Source: Penelope pileata (lineage: Eukaryota; Chordata; Aves; Galliformes; Cracidae). From it: a stretch of DNA of 64,000 bases. A model generated the notes under the pieces. It worked only from the letters and a program-made list of their open reading frames with translations. It was not told where the DNA came from and did not search any database. Position numbers and translations under genes: made by a program. Position 1 is the first letter of the stretch; each line of letters starts with the position of its first letter. The DNA lies in assembly GCA_013396635.1 (NCBI GenBank), contig WBMW01004135.1, forward strand, positions 520,451-584,450, written 5' to 3'. Shown one piece after another: positions 22,871 through 35,653 of the stretch.

Positions 22871-23182
22871 CTCAAATGCAATCCTGGTTTAGGTGAGGCA
22901 GATGCCAGGGAAATCATGGGAGCTGACTGCAATGATTGTACAACCATTTTTGCTGCACTTAAACTGTGAGTTGTACTGAACTGCTGCATGAAGTAGTAAG
23001 ACAGTTCTTAACCTTAGACTAATGGATATTTGTCTCCTTTACCCTGGCCCCTCTAAAATCATAGGCTGTCTTCTCTATCTTAAACTCCATTGAACTTGGG
23101 CTATTTCTGATTTATCTGGACTTCAATTCTTAGCTGAATCCTCCTGCGTTTATCCTGCTAGCTGATAGTCAGAGAAGGACTG
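22871..23182 (+). repeat. Perfect 312-bp direct duplication, copy 1
   Basis: Identical as far as I can read to 23605-23916. On its left, the flanking sequence continues normally. On its right it passes directly into CR1 sequence at 23183. Copy 2 starts exactly after an N and continues into unrelated unique DNA without CR1. The arrangement fits two overlapping contigs, one with and one without a CR1 insertion. Confidence 0.9.
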
Positions 23183-23603
23183 GGGGGGCCTGTCCATGGG
23201 GCCTGATGAGATTCATCCATGGGTCCTGAAGGAACTGGCGGATGAGGTTGCCAAGCCACTATCCATCATATTTGAAAGGTCATGGCAGTCTGGTGAAGTT
23301 CCCACTGACTGGAAAAGGGGGAACATAACCCCCATTTTCAAGAAGGGGAAAAAAGAAGATCCTGGAAACTACAGGCCGGTCAGTCTCACCTCTGTGCCTG
23401 GCAAGATCATGGAGCAGATCCTCCTGAAGGCTCTACTAAGGCACATGGAAAATCAAGATGAGGTGATTGGCAGTAACCAACATGGCTTCACCAAGGGCAA
23501 ATCGTGCCTGACAAACCTGGTGGCCTTCTATGATGGAGTCACAGCAACAGTGGATAAAGGGAGGGCAACCGACGTCATCTACCTGGACTTGTGCAAGGCG
23601 TTT
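23183..23603 (+). mobile_element. CR1 LINE fragment, reverse-transcriptase ORF2 part, cut by a gap
   Basis: An open frame from 23196 to the N encodes 136 residues of a CR1-type non-LTR reverse transcriptase. The fingers motif NYRPVSL is at about residues 58-64, QHGF at about 95-98 and the palm motif A YLDL at about 129-132. The frame breaks off just where the rest of motif A (KAFD) should continue. No internal stop or frameshift is seen, so the copy is young. CR1 copies are normally 5'-truncated and end in an ATTCTATG repeat. Here the 5' truncation point at about 23183 is present and the 3' part is lost in the gap. Whether the element is fixed, heterozygous or misplaced is open. Confidence 0.95.
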
Positions 23604-23604
23604 N
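23604..23604. other. Assembly gap (single N) inside the CR1 element
   Basis: The N interrupts the reverse-transcriptase frame. The base after it is the first base of the second 312-bp copy. Confidence 0.9.
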
Positions 23605-23916
23605 CTCAAATGCAATCCTGGTTTAGGTGAGGCAGATGCCAGGGAAATCATGGGAGCTGACTGCAATGATTGTACAACCATTTTTGCTGCACTTAAACTG
23701 TGAGTTGTACTGAACTGCTGCATGAAGTAGTAAGACAGTTCTTAACCTTAGACTAATGGATATTTGTCTCCTTTACCCTGGCCCCTCTAAAATCATAGGC
23801 TGTCTTCTCTATCTTAAACTCCATTGAACTTGGGCTATTTCTGATTTATCTGGACTTCAATTCTTAGCTGAATCCTCCTGCGTTTATCCTGCTAGCTGAT
23901 AGTCAGAGAAGGACTG
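23605..23916 (+). repeat. Perfect 312-bp direct duplication, copy 2
   Basis: Identical to 22871-23182. After 23916 it continues as CCTTGGATATCAGC, while copy 1 continues into CR1. That divergence point is the candidate insertion site of the CR1 copy. Confidence 0.9.
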
Positions 23917-26900
23917 CCTTGGATATCAGCAGCAGGTATCATTTCACACAGATACAATCTTAAAACAGTTGGTGTTTTCTTCATTGTTAGTTTATAAAAA
24001 TCATTATTTTTAATTCCCTTTTGGAGTGATGCTTTTGAGAAGAATGCAGAAATTTTCATAGAGCTGAGATCCTATCTGTTCTTATCCTGTTCTATCTCTG
24101 GACAGATTCTGAACTGTGCTTTATTTTCTGGGCTTGTAGTGCCAGACTTACTGATCTTCCCTTTTTGGACAACTCTGCAACAACAATTAAGGAAAACTTA
24201 TTCTAGCTGGCAAGGTGTGAAGCAAGTGTGTTATGGTATCAGATTGCCACTAAGCACTAATAAAAGGACTGATAATATAGTAACTTTTTTTTGAATACTG
24301 AAGCAAATTATATGGGCCTTAGTCGATGAAAGATGGGAAGGGAAAGGGCATGGAAAAGGAACGGACCACAAATCACCTGTAAACCTGTGAAACAGAATGA
24401 TAAAAACAAAACAGAAGAAAAACAAAACAAAAGCTTTTGTAGGTCAGTATGATCTTCTAGAATCACATCCAATGGTATGTTCAGAATCTAGATACCATGG
24501 GCAGAGCTGATAAAACTCCTTTAGCACCATGCTGTGCCCTGGCAGGCAGCTGCCTCTGTTACACTGTAGGTAATAAAATGGTGAGACTCTGCCTTTTGAT
24601 GTCATGGTGGCCGTAATTCTGAGTGAGGTAGAAAAGGCTCTCGATGCAGTCGTGATGGACAAGCTCTTCCGTGCCTTTTGATCATGGAAATCTTTACTCC
24701 TGTAGGAAGGTGTTCAGAAAGTTTAAGTGCTAGGACACCAAGTGTGGATGCAGAACCATTTTGACAAAGTTGAGGCCTTGTCTCATAGGTGGCTTTTGGC
24801 TCACAGCTAAGATTCTCATGTCTGCATTTCCAGAAGATCTAAGATTAGTCTAATGGCATTGAGTCCACCACAAGGTAAAGCCTCTCATAAATGTTGAGTG
24901 GCCCTCTTTGTTCTGAGGATATTAATGGCTAGACATACTTGTGAGAGACCTGGGGTGGCCTATGGCTTCTACTTCCAAGGCTGTTTTTCAATGTTAGGTA
25001 GTTGGTCCCAAAATAAATCATTAGCCCTGGAACCACAATCCAACACTTCAGATCACAGGATAGAATCTGGTCCCTGCGTGCTTTTCTCTTTTGCTGCACT
25101 TCCTCCTGGTTGTGCCACTTCCTCATTCGGGTGCTTATCACCATGGAACTGTTCAAGGTCTTTGGGCTGCGTCTTCTGTCTGCTGAGTTTTGAAAGAAAG
25201 GAGATGGGCATCGATGTCTGAAGGAATGTGTTAAATGTCAAGCTGCAGGAACAGATTTAGGGTGGTTCCTAGTTTCTGTGACATCTGAAGCTGTAGGCAG
25301 GTGCAGAAGTACTTTCTTTTGTGACCATATTTTGAGGACACAAAGCAGCTCTATTTACTGTCTGAATACTAATATACTCAGGAATGAGTTATGAAGCATT
25401 CTCCAGCATCTGTAAATCTCAGAGGAGAATCAGTGTCTTCAACAAAGTACCCACCCAGGCCAACACCATTTCTTGCAGCTGGAATTAATCATGGCATTAG
25501 GCAAACAACAAGGGTTCATTAGGACCAAAGGTGACTTTAATTTAATTGAAATATAACTTGGCAAGTAAAGAGGCGATCCAGTTCACAACACCTAATGGGA
25601 GGTCTGGGTTATATATGGAAAAGTTAATGGCCGTAAAAATATCCAAACAACATATTTGTGCACGTGTTCCAGTAAAAGTCCGAGCCAACTAGTTTTTAAT
25701 GGCTTGGGTTTTCAGATGTATATATTAATGCTCTTAAAATAAGAATGAGACTATGTGAGCACACATAGCATAGAAATATGAGGAGGGTGGGGGTGTGAGG
25801 GAGCCCTACAGTTGGGATGGCATCAGTGGAGGCCACGTTCCTCCTCATGGTGGAGGAGGCTGCTAAACCTTTGTTCTCCCAGACCATGTGTCTGAGTAGT
25901 GATGTAGCAGCCTTGCCCTTGCAGGTTGAGGAATAAAAGCTTTTCCCCAATTTTTATGATATTTTGCATAAAGGTGCAATGTAAATGTTCCTGAAAAGGA
26001 TGTTTTGATATTTTGGCAGTTTCAAGTATTTGAGTTTCATACACAATTACATGAGCATATGAAATATTTGAAAAGCCTTCAAATGATGATATTGGCATTC
26101 CCTTGTGAATGACCACCCACAACCCCCTAAAATAATCATATTCAACTACTAATTAAATCAGTCAGCCTGTAAATCAGTGCAGCAATGCAGCCCTTTTAAC
26201 CTCCCCTCTCTTGTACAAAAGTCTCTTCCATTTCTGCATAAACACTGCTGCATAAATGGACCCCTACATAAAATATTATTTATATTTTATTAGGTAAACA
26301 TATGACACTATGCACACATCGGTGAGCAGTGACATCATGGGACCAGCCTGCAGAGTATGTGGCTTTATACCTATTTACTCTCTAGGTGTTCTGTAGAGAA
26401 GGGGCCATCTATGTTTTCATGGGGGTGTAATCTGCACATCCAGTGGTGAATGTGAATCTGTGCTTTGAAACAAGCCATTGGAAGTAAAACTAAAAACTCA
26501 TGGATTACCTTCCCACTCCTCCTATATTTATATGCATCTTGGTGAAAGGATTCATCTGATGGGCCACAATGGAAGAACACCTTGTAGTGACTTCATAAGG
26601 AATTAGCCAGTGCTGGTAGTTAGAAGCAAACATCATGAAAGCTTTGGATGTTTGATTCTTCGGTGCTGAGATCAGGAGGAGTAGGTGAAAGGAAAGACAG
26701 TCTTAGATTAGAGATGAATTGAGTGTGTGATGGAAGAATATTTGTGCATATGCATGGGCAGGTTGCTTGGGATGCTTTGTTGAAGAGGGACTGCTACCAG
26801 GTGCTTGGAGAGCATGCTAGGAAACACTGGGTAGGAGTGCATCTCTTGATGGCTCAGCTGAGATTTCCATATGGTTTTGCTTAGTGCCTCTTTAGGTAGC

Positions 26901-28720
26901 TTTGTTTTCTGGTGGCTTGTGTGCCTGTTTCTCATTTCAGCAGTTTTTCTGATGGTTTTATCCCCTCTTGGGTTCTGGGCCTCTGGGGAGAATATGGTCT
27001 TTTCACCAGCTGACTTGAGCTTTCAGCAGCGCTCACCTTGTAGCTAAGCTGGCTGTAAGTACTTTTTCAGTAAAGCAGATATCGTGAAAGCTTTGTGAAA
27101 TCCACAGGTCTGGGAAGAGGAAAATCAAAATTAGATAAATTGGCAAATGAGAAACTACTGTCTCTGACAGGAGGTAGCAGACTTTGAGTCCCAAGGGGTG
27201 GAGTGGGATTGAATGCTAATAACGAACCCCTTTCATTAGCTCCACTGGCAGATGAGAGATAAGAGCAGAAATGACTGCTAATCTTGGGTTTAACGCAGGT
27301 AAGTGTTTGCTAGACACCACCTCCCTGTGCTGGAGCTGTCTCCAAAGGGCTGTCCCCAAAAGGGGGAGCTTTTAGCCCACTGCATGGTGTGTCCCCAACT
27401 GGCTGACCTGTTTCGCTATTAGGGACCTTGCTGGAAAGTAAACAGGTTTTGCGCCTTGGAGATACCACCTAAAACTCAACTATCCTCTCTAGTATGTGGG
27501 GAAATAAGGTGTGGAAGTAGCTGTGCTTCGCTAAGAATGCTGTGGTTTGAGCAAATTCTTATCAGAGCTTTGCTACCACCCCCTAAGACTTGGAAAATCC
27601 TCCCCAAGAGGATTCTTGCTGCCTTCAACTGAAGGAAAAAAGAAGCACAGGGAGGTGAAATGACTGAGGTTTTTTTTTTTTTTTTGTAGGGCCTGGCAAG
27701 AGATCTCAATCTGATACCTCTTCCCATAAGTCTTCCTTCTCCTACTAACATCTGCTAGTATTCTTGTCAATATGGTACCTCAAAAGGTCCAAATGCCAAA
27801 AGATGTTTTTTTAACCAGTGATGGCACATCTGACCTTCCCCAGCACTTCTGGCATCTGGTGCCTTGAATAGTTTTGCATGTGTGACTCTGCCTCTGCAAA
27901 GCAACCCCAAAGGACTTTTGCTTTAGCTGGATAACAAGCTGTCACTGGTGCATGGGAGCACGATTCTGCCACCTTCCCTGGCCAGAGCCTAGCCTAGTGT
28001 TGCCACATGCCAGCTCTGAGCCTTGTACCCTCTTCTGGCTGATGCCTGGCTCAGCCCATCTCTGCTGTATGCTGACCCTATCCTCCCTCTGTGCTCACCA
28101 CATAGATATGGGGAACAAGCAGAATAGCTGCTGTGCACAAAACCTTTGTGGGAGGTGTGTATTCAGCACTGAGGTGGCCTTATGTTGACTTGGTGCCCTT
28201 CAGCTTGGCCAAGAACCCTGGCAAAATGAAAATGAGCCAGCTGGTCCTCTTCAGAAGTCCGTTTAGAAGAGACCTATGTTGCGCTCAGCCCTGCATCCTC
28301 TACCACTGCTCTGGCTGTGCACAGCCTCCTTGGTCAAAGTGCTGTGCATTTTCCTGCTCTGTTGGGCACAGATGGCTGCAAAAGGTGCCTGGGCAGGGTT
28401 GGGGTGGGAAGCATAACAAGGTGCTGGGAGGACAAATGCATCCAAATTTCTCTGTGGCTTCAACCTCAGCTTTCTCCCAAGACCTGATGTAACCATCATT
28501 GCTAACTTGCTTCTGTCCAAACCTAGGGGCTTTCTGGGGCCCTTGGGGATGCACTGGGGTTGAACACTTCCCCCAGCCTCTCCCTCCTTTGCTCCCTGGT
28601 TTGGACTTGCTCATTGCCACGCGAAGCTGGAGGTGCTGGCAAAAAAACAAGTTGTTGATGGGGCTCTTGTGGGCTTCTGTGCAAAGTAGCATTTATCACA
28701 AGGTAAATGGGGGTAAACTA
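23917..28720. other. AT-rich unique DNA; no gene recognised
   Basis: Only short frames are present. A minus-strand frame runs about 89 codons between stops at 24444-24713, and minus frames at 25823-26122 and 26371-26580 are of similar length. None shows a recognisable domain. A strong donor-like GCAG|GTAAGT occurs at 27298/27299, but the stretch upstream has stops in all plus frames. A T16 run lies at 27670-27685. Confidence 0.55.
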
Positions 28721-29100
28721 GTTCCTAATTAGTCAGCATAAAGACTCTAATGCCATAAATGTGGAGCGAGCGCTATAAATCCAGCCCCTGCTCGCTACAT
28801 GGTAATTTCCCTGCATAGACAAGCCCCAAGTCACAATTCATTACAGCTCTGCTTCGTAGAGCCAGCGATGTTGTGCTTCCCCTTTGCTGAGGGCAGATTG
28901 TCAAGCTGTGACCCTGCCTTAGTTAATTAACCTTCAAATGGGATTTATTTTCCCTTAGTTACTTGTGCGTGCACACATTTGGTAATAATGACTGTCCGCT
29001 TCCCTCGCATTCGCTAAAAGGGGAGTAAGTCATTTGTTACAGTGTTTTACCAGGGGTAAAAAATAAAATAAAAAATCTGGGCTTCAGCTTTCATGGAAAA
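28721..29100. promoter_or_regulatory. Possible conserved noncoding element with homeodomain/HNF1-like sites
   Basis: The block contains CCTAATTAGTC near 28722, a perfect palindrome GTTAATTAAC at 28922-28931 (half-sites of the HNF1 type, also a homeodomain core) and several CpGs in AT-rich surroundings. Stops are present in all frames. That it is conserved is my inference from the look of the sequence. Confidence 0.3.
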
Positions 29101-30301
29101 TTGATAGCTTTATGCCAGAAAGAGACAGTTCCATCACAGCCACTTCTTCAGCTGTCTGCAAATATTTGAAACCCTGAGATATTTAATGTTTTTCAGATGG
29201 CGATAAATCTGCAATAGCGCGGCCTGGCTTGAGCTTAGTGAGAGATGAAGTGAGATAGGAGAAAACGCATGAGCCAGCACGGGAGAGGTATTGCTGGTCA
29301 CACTTCTGCCGATGTCAGGACAGGTTTTCAGGACCTTGCACATACCAGCTGGCTTCTCTTTGCCAGGGAGAAATATACCCAAACACAGTCTTCCAGTCCA
29401 TTTCCCATCCAGTTGTGAGCTAAATGTTTNCTTTTTTCTTATTTTTGCAGTCTGACATTAAAAATATAAACCTACAGCTGAGGAAGGAGAAATGTCACTG
29501 GCTGAAAGCATTTTTGCATCTGGCAAGTCATTGCTTGGGGTTTGTTTGTTTAACCTTTTGTTTGCTGTGCAGAGTCTTGGTGGCAAGTTGCAGAATGCAG
29601 TTGGGTTGCAAAGGAATCAATTGTTTTTTTTATGTTAAAAATAGGAAAAAATAGCTACAGCATCTCCATGTGCTTTGCTGGTGGCATTGCCTCTGCCTGG
29701 GGGCAGACTTGGGATATTTTTCTCCATTCTGCTGATGCAGCCGATGTGTCCTAGGGGATTGGTGTGTAGGGAAATGCGTGGGTTGAGGGGAAGGTGGTGG
29801 GGTCCTATTGAAATATGGAGAGCAAACTGCAGCAGAGGCAGGTAGCACTGGAAGCAGGGAACCTAATGTCTGACTTATTTTCCTTTGGAATTAAGGAATA
29901 CAGTGGTTATTGCAGAAAATGCTATTGCATTTGTTGGGAAGACCCAAAGATCAGCCCCGTTCCCTGGTGCACCTCTTGCTGCAGATGAAGGGGCAGCGGT
30001 GGTGCCTGCAAGGGGCTGTGCGGCTGTGAGCCCCCGCCTGGGAGGGCAGAGGAACAGGGCTGTGCCTCGGGTTGGGTTTCTCACTTCCAGCCCACCACAG
30101 CTAAACCAAATCCCCCCTGCCACAGCTGCGATGCACTGATGGTTTTTGTCCAAGTGTCTGTTTATGAAGTTTTAAAGAGACAGAAACACCTCAGCAATTT
30201 GATTTTGGCAAACAGCTGTAAGCCAAGTGTGGAACAACAACAAAAAAAATCCCTGTAAAAATCAGGGAAAATGCCTGCGAATTTCCACACATTTCACAGA
30301 G
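29101..30301. other. No gene recognised
   Basis: Unique sequence, apart from the N at 29430. An acceptor-like TATTTTTGCAG lies at about 29440-29450, but the following frames close quickly. Confidence 0.55.
29430..29430. other. Assembly gap (single N)
   Basis: An isolated N stands between CTAAATGTTT and a T-rich stretch. I see no duplicated flank here. Confidence 0.85.
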
Positions 30302-30495
30302 GCGGTGTGGTCTCGGCAGCAGGGTGGTCTGGATGTTTTAGCACTGGCGTAGAAAACAGGCGCTCCTGCGTGCGAATGCCAGCTCCGCCACTGATGTGCC
30401 GTGTGGCCTTGGCGGAGGCACCTGACCTTCCCATGTCTTGGTTTCTCCTTTCCCTTTTTCCCCTTGTACTTAAAATGAGAATTGGTGGCCCCAAA
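30302..30495 (+). mobile_element. MIR-type SINE fossil
   Basis: In order the sequence shows the MIR landmarks in diverged form. These are a gtggtct-like start, CTGCGTGCGAATGCCAGCTC (for gggttcgaatcccggctc), CGCCACTGATGTGCCGTGTG (for the gccacttactagctgtgtg block), ggccttgg, a gacctt block, tcttggtttctcc (for cctcagtttcc) and acttaaaatgagaat (for tgtaaaatgg). MIRs are tRNA-derived SINEs that stopped moving very early in amniote history, so this locus is old and the surrounding DNA has been retained. Confidence 0.75.
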
Positions 30496-33400
30496 CCTGG
30501 GTGGTGGCCAGCCTGGGCTTGGCACAGGCCGGGAAGGTGGGGCAAAGGTGGCTATGTTCCCGGGTTTCAAGGGCAGCCAGGGCTGGAGCTGTTCCAGGAA
30601 TAAAGAGCCTCGTTGACCTTAATGGAGGCCCTGATCCTGTAGCACAAGCTGTTAACGCTTAGCTGCCTCCTACTTTCTCTCTCAGAGCATCCTGGAGAAG
30701 TGAAGAGGTTTTTCCAGGAGTTGGGGTGCTGAATGGGATGGTGTTGGAGCCTGGGCAGTCTGGTTTTGGCAAAGCCCATGCAGCCTCCACACCCTGCTCT
30801 TTCTTATTTATGCCTCTCCACAATGTTCCCTTCTGGGCTGGACTTTCCCAGGCTTCATCTCTGGTCTGAGATTTGAGGAGGAGGGAATCCCTTTTGAAAA
30901 AGGTTGAATCTGGGGAAGAACTGCAGCAGCCAAAATGGTTAGAAGGCTGTTCTCAAAGATGGGGCAAATGGGGAACAGTTATGGGGAGATGAAGGGACTT
31001 GTTGGGTTGTGAGATAGGGGATGGGATGCAAGTGCAGCCCCGGCATCCCAGCTGGCAGCTGCCCTTCCTGCCTGTCCTTGCTGTGACCATCCTGATCCAT
31101 CTGCTGTTGAATGAATGGAAAGGTTCCAGTGGGAATTGGTTCAGGTCCTAAATTTTGAGTGCTCTGAGGACATCCACAGCCTGCTGCCAAGTTCAGTGGA
31201 GATTTGTAAAATGTACAGTTTGCTGTTGCTTATGTCTTCTGCCATTTCAAGAACAAGATTAGAAATTTAGGGGAAACAAATGAGGGAATAACTGGTAGAT
31301 CGTGTCCCAAAGCTGAGGATATTTTCCAGCTGCCCCTTGCTGGGATAAGTTGAGTATTTACTTCTCCTGTTTGTCCTGTTGGTGACCATGGCACAACCCA
31401 GAGACTGCTGTCTGGGAGGATGCAAGCGGAGAGGGACTACTCTGCCCTTAACCTGATTCTGCCCTCAAGCATCCCTGAGTGCCTGTGGGCAGAGAGCTGC
31501 CAGGGCCCAGGGCCCTTCCCAGGGCTGTTCTGGCTCTGCTCACAAGGATGTACCTGTGCCTTCATCCCCAGTGCAACCTCCCTCCATCTCTGCAGGATTC
31601 CAGGAGGATAGGGCTAAGCATCCGTGTGGGAGGCAACTGGAAATCAGGGCAGCTCAAGCTTGGATTCAGAGCTGTCTTGGTAACTCAGAGTCCAAAGGAT
31701 GCGGGAAGCGATGTCCATCCTCTCCTGGGCTTACCCCTTTTAATGATTACTGCAGAGCAAACAGGATATGTGATGTGGTTGTTAACATCGCGCCTTCAAC
31801 TGAGACTATCTGAGCTGAAAGCACTGGTATCAGAGAGCTACTCCCTGTCATTCAAGTCTTACATTTTTTTTGTGTTGTTTTTATTCTGATGTATTTCTGG
31901 ACTTATTTTTTATCTCCTCCCATTATTCAGCTTAACAGGGACCTAGCCAAAAGTCGTGCTAGCTACTGCCAGCTCTCTGCTAAAAGGTAAATAACTGGAA
32001 AGCTACCTATCAGGATAGTCAACGAATACTGTGTGTAGCTCTTCTGGAAACAAATATTACTTCATCTCTAGACCCCTTAAATGTTCTGCATGATTGAACT
32101 AAAATGAAATAACTGATTATCATCTTGAATATCATGAAAATTTTCTTACAGTAACTGTGGAAAGTTCTTGCCTATCGGTTTCATAGTATAAACTGCATGG
32201 CTTGAATTTTAATAGCCATTGCTCTGCTGAGCAATCCAACATCTCCTTTATATCCCATTTAATGCACTTAACTTGCTGTCAATTCCCATTTTCTTGTAGC
32301 TAGTTATTCTAGTAAAGTTAAGCAAGAAGCAGCCATGAGATATTTCTTAGCAAGATGATGCTATTTCTGTAGGCTATAGTACAGTGCTTTTACTGACATT
32401 TCATGATATATTATCAAAAGTAATGGGAACCAAAATACGTTTGCCAAAGTTTGAAATTATTTTAGTATGTTTTGTAGTGTTGTCCTTACTTTTCATTTTT
32501 CCTTTAATTCCTTTGTATCCAGATCCAACAAAGCACTTAAAGCACTCTGCGTTTTTTGACAACCCCTTTCCCTGCTGCTGTCCCCCTATCCCTGCTTGGA
32601 AATTACAGCTCTGTCAGTGATGAAGCTTTTAAAGTAAACTGTGTGTTCTCTGCAATTTGTGTGAGGAATGACTCCCCCAGCAGCCCTTTGGTTAAGGCAT
32701 GAAATTGAGATGTAGGTTGTAGGATGTAGGGCTCCAAAACTCTTTCTGGGAGAGTTATAGGGTTCTGCTGGGTTCCATGGTGCCTGCAGCCCAGCAGCTG
32801 TGATCACTGTGGGGCTAGGACCTGCTTGCTGGCATTCCTGCAGAGGGAATGAGGACCAGCATGTCCCTCCTGCCAGAACTTTGTCTCTTCTCTGTTGCAG
32901 GAAGACATTTCCAACAGGTTGCAAGTGCTCTTGAAATAGGAAAGTGGCTGGAGGTCCATCTTCTTTGTGTAAGCATGCACTCAATGTTCAGTGGTAGGAA
33001 CGCTTGCGTGGGGACCCGCTGTCTGATTTGCTCTGTCCTATGTAACAACTTTAATCTTTCAACAGGTGTTTGTACCTCATCTTGGCAATGGCTGAAGCTC
33101 AGTAGCAAATATGTTTAAATACATGTGGTATCTCATTTTCTGTGGGTATGGAGGAAATGCTGGTATCTGTGAAGCTCTATAAGCTCTCTGCCTATTTTTG
33201 CCTGAGCTAGTTCTAGGTCCTTTTTGCTACAGGTCCTCGAGAGGGACACCAAGACCCGATGCTGTTTAAGGTGAGAACTACATGTTTTGGTTCACTGACT
33301 GAGCATGGGAGCACCACTAAGCTCTGCTGAAGGCCCAGGAATTTTGTGTTCCATCCTGGAGATGGTAAGAGGAAAAGCTTCCACCTGGGCTGGAGAGCTG

Positions 33401-35628
33401 CTTCACCTTTCCATGAAGTTGCAGAGCTCTGGTGAGGTTTCCACCATTTGTCATATTGTCATAAATGAACTTCTTGGCTCCTTGCACACGTCCAAGCGAA
33501 GCACAGGCAGAGCCATACATATATTTTGACAGCTTTTAATTATCATACCATAACTTCTTAAGTGTTATGACAATGTCCTGTAATCACAGGTCTCAAAAGA
33601 CATATCTTTCTTGCTTTTAATGCATTGGAACAAACTGATCTCTGGCCTAAACTTTCGGGTTAGCTGGAGTTGCACCATTGATGGATTTGGACCCGTGAGT
33701 TGAGCGGCTCCGGGAGGCTGTTTGCAAGAGTCAGCCTCTGGCAAGTGATCGACTCTGAGCTCAGCTGGAAAAGCTTGTGAAATGAAATCACAGTGCTTTG
33801 CCCATTAGGCTTGGGATGAAAAGCGAGTCTTAGAGCTGCCAGTGGTTCATATTTCATGCACAGAGATTTACTTGTATTAAGATTGCGATGAGTTTGAGAA
33901 AGAAAGAGGGAGACAATTTGTAAGCCAATGCTGAAATAATACTTCCCTCTAGTAAGTGTATAATGAGAATTGTTGCTTTTATTGGATTGAATAAGTTTAA
34001 GATGGTTTAAGATATGCAGGTTTTGAATCATGAACCGTATCGCTGGTGATTGACCTCCTGTGTTATTTTTATATCACTTATTTCTTGACAATCCTGAGCT
34101 TGCTTCTGAGGCTTTCTTTCCCACTCCTCTGCTCTTTTCCTTTTGCACCTCTTCCGTTAATCTTTCCTGATCTGGCTTTGGATGTCTCTTTCTTTCTAAT
34201 GGACGTCTAATAGTTGTCATAGCATATGCTTTGCACAAAGGGTCTCTATGTATGATTGTAGCACATGTAACCAATTTTGAGCTGTTTTTGATCAAAAAGT
34301 AATGTGGCCACAGCATCAAAGAGCCTTAAAGATACTTGCTGGTGTCACGGTTCAAGATGCCTACACTGGGCACTTTAGAAGCATCTTTCATTTGCTTTGT
34401 GTGATAGCTCAGGCATTCTGGAGATTGGATCCTGTAGGAAAAAAAAAATCCGTAATGTTGAGTCTGGCACAAAAAGCCCACCACATACGAATGTCTTGGT
34501 CCTGCCTGGTTAGTGACAGACTGCCCTGTAACTTGAAGGCCTTGGCTTTTGGATGCAATGGTGGAGCAATCTTATTTGATTCACAGCTGAATTAAACTCT
34601 TGACCGCAGAAGGCTGCTCGTCTTCCAAGTCCCTTTCAGACCAGTTGAGCTCCTTTGCAGTAAGAAAGGGAGGAAGGGGAGAGCTGACTTCATGCACCTT
34701 GGCTTTGGATGCTACCTTCTCTTTAGTACAGGACTATTTTTTGTGTTCTTTATTTAGCAATCACCAGAAAATGCTACAGATTCTACTGCTTTACTTGGAA
34801 AATGGCAGACGTGTCTCAAAGCTGCGAGCCATTTTCTGGTTTGGGAATGTGATTTAAGGTCTGTTATCTGGGAAGTTAGGAACTGGGTAATTGGGTGACA
34901 GATACATTGGATCTGAGGGATGTGATTTTCTAAATGGGCTGAGGAAGCATTCTGTAATGCTTTCCACAGAGCACGCATCAGTATCTTTTACTTGTGACAA
35001 TGTTGGAGGTGTGAGGATGTAGATGACTTAGTGCTTGCCTGTGCTTCCACTGGGCTTAGGCACACAGACTGGGGGTGAACTGCTCTGTGGGTAGGGAAAG
35101 CTCAAGCAACAGGCAGCCCTGCTCTAACAAACTTTGAATAGTTCTGATCTGTCTTTCCCAATTCATTTACCGCAGGCAGAAATAGGGCAGTCTGGAGGCA
35201 ATGAATGGATGTGGTTCAGAAGTTGCACAAAATTTTAGAATAAGATCGATGCATTAAATGTTTTTTTAATTAGATTGGCATTTGCATCCTGCGCAGATGC
35301 ATTCATCTGTACCTATGGTGGATATACTGGTGATATACCCATATGAAGTATTAAAAACATAGAAAGCTTCTCAAATATCCTTTGCAGCAGGACTAGATAT
35401 CGAACTATTTTTACAAAAGGTTACATTGAAACTGTTCAAAATCTGTTGGAGACCTTCTGAGAGAAAACTGGGATCTCAACCAAGAGGATTTTTTTCCCTT
35501 GGGTAATTTCTGCTTTCCGTCAGACTCTAATCATATAGTCTAGCTCTCTGCATACATCTATTGTTCATTAAAACACATCAAGCATTGAATATTTTTTTCC
35601 CCCAAAACCCTTTTGCCAGAATGTCTCT

Positions 35629-35653
35629 CTGTGTGTGTGTGTATATATATATA
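35629..35653 (+). repeat. (TG)n(TA)n microsatellite
   Basis: About seven TG dinucleotides run directly into about six TA dinucleotides. Confidence 0.85.

Noticed and set aside
27240..27298. Possible exon before a strong GCAG|GTAAGT donor
   Set aside because: All three plus frames contain stops and the acceptor is weak. It could only be an untranslated exon, with no further support.
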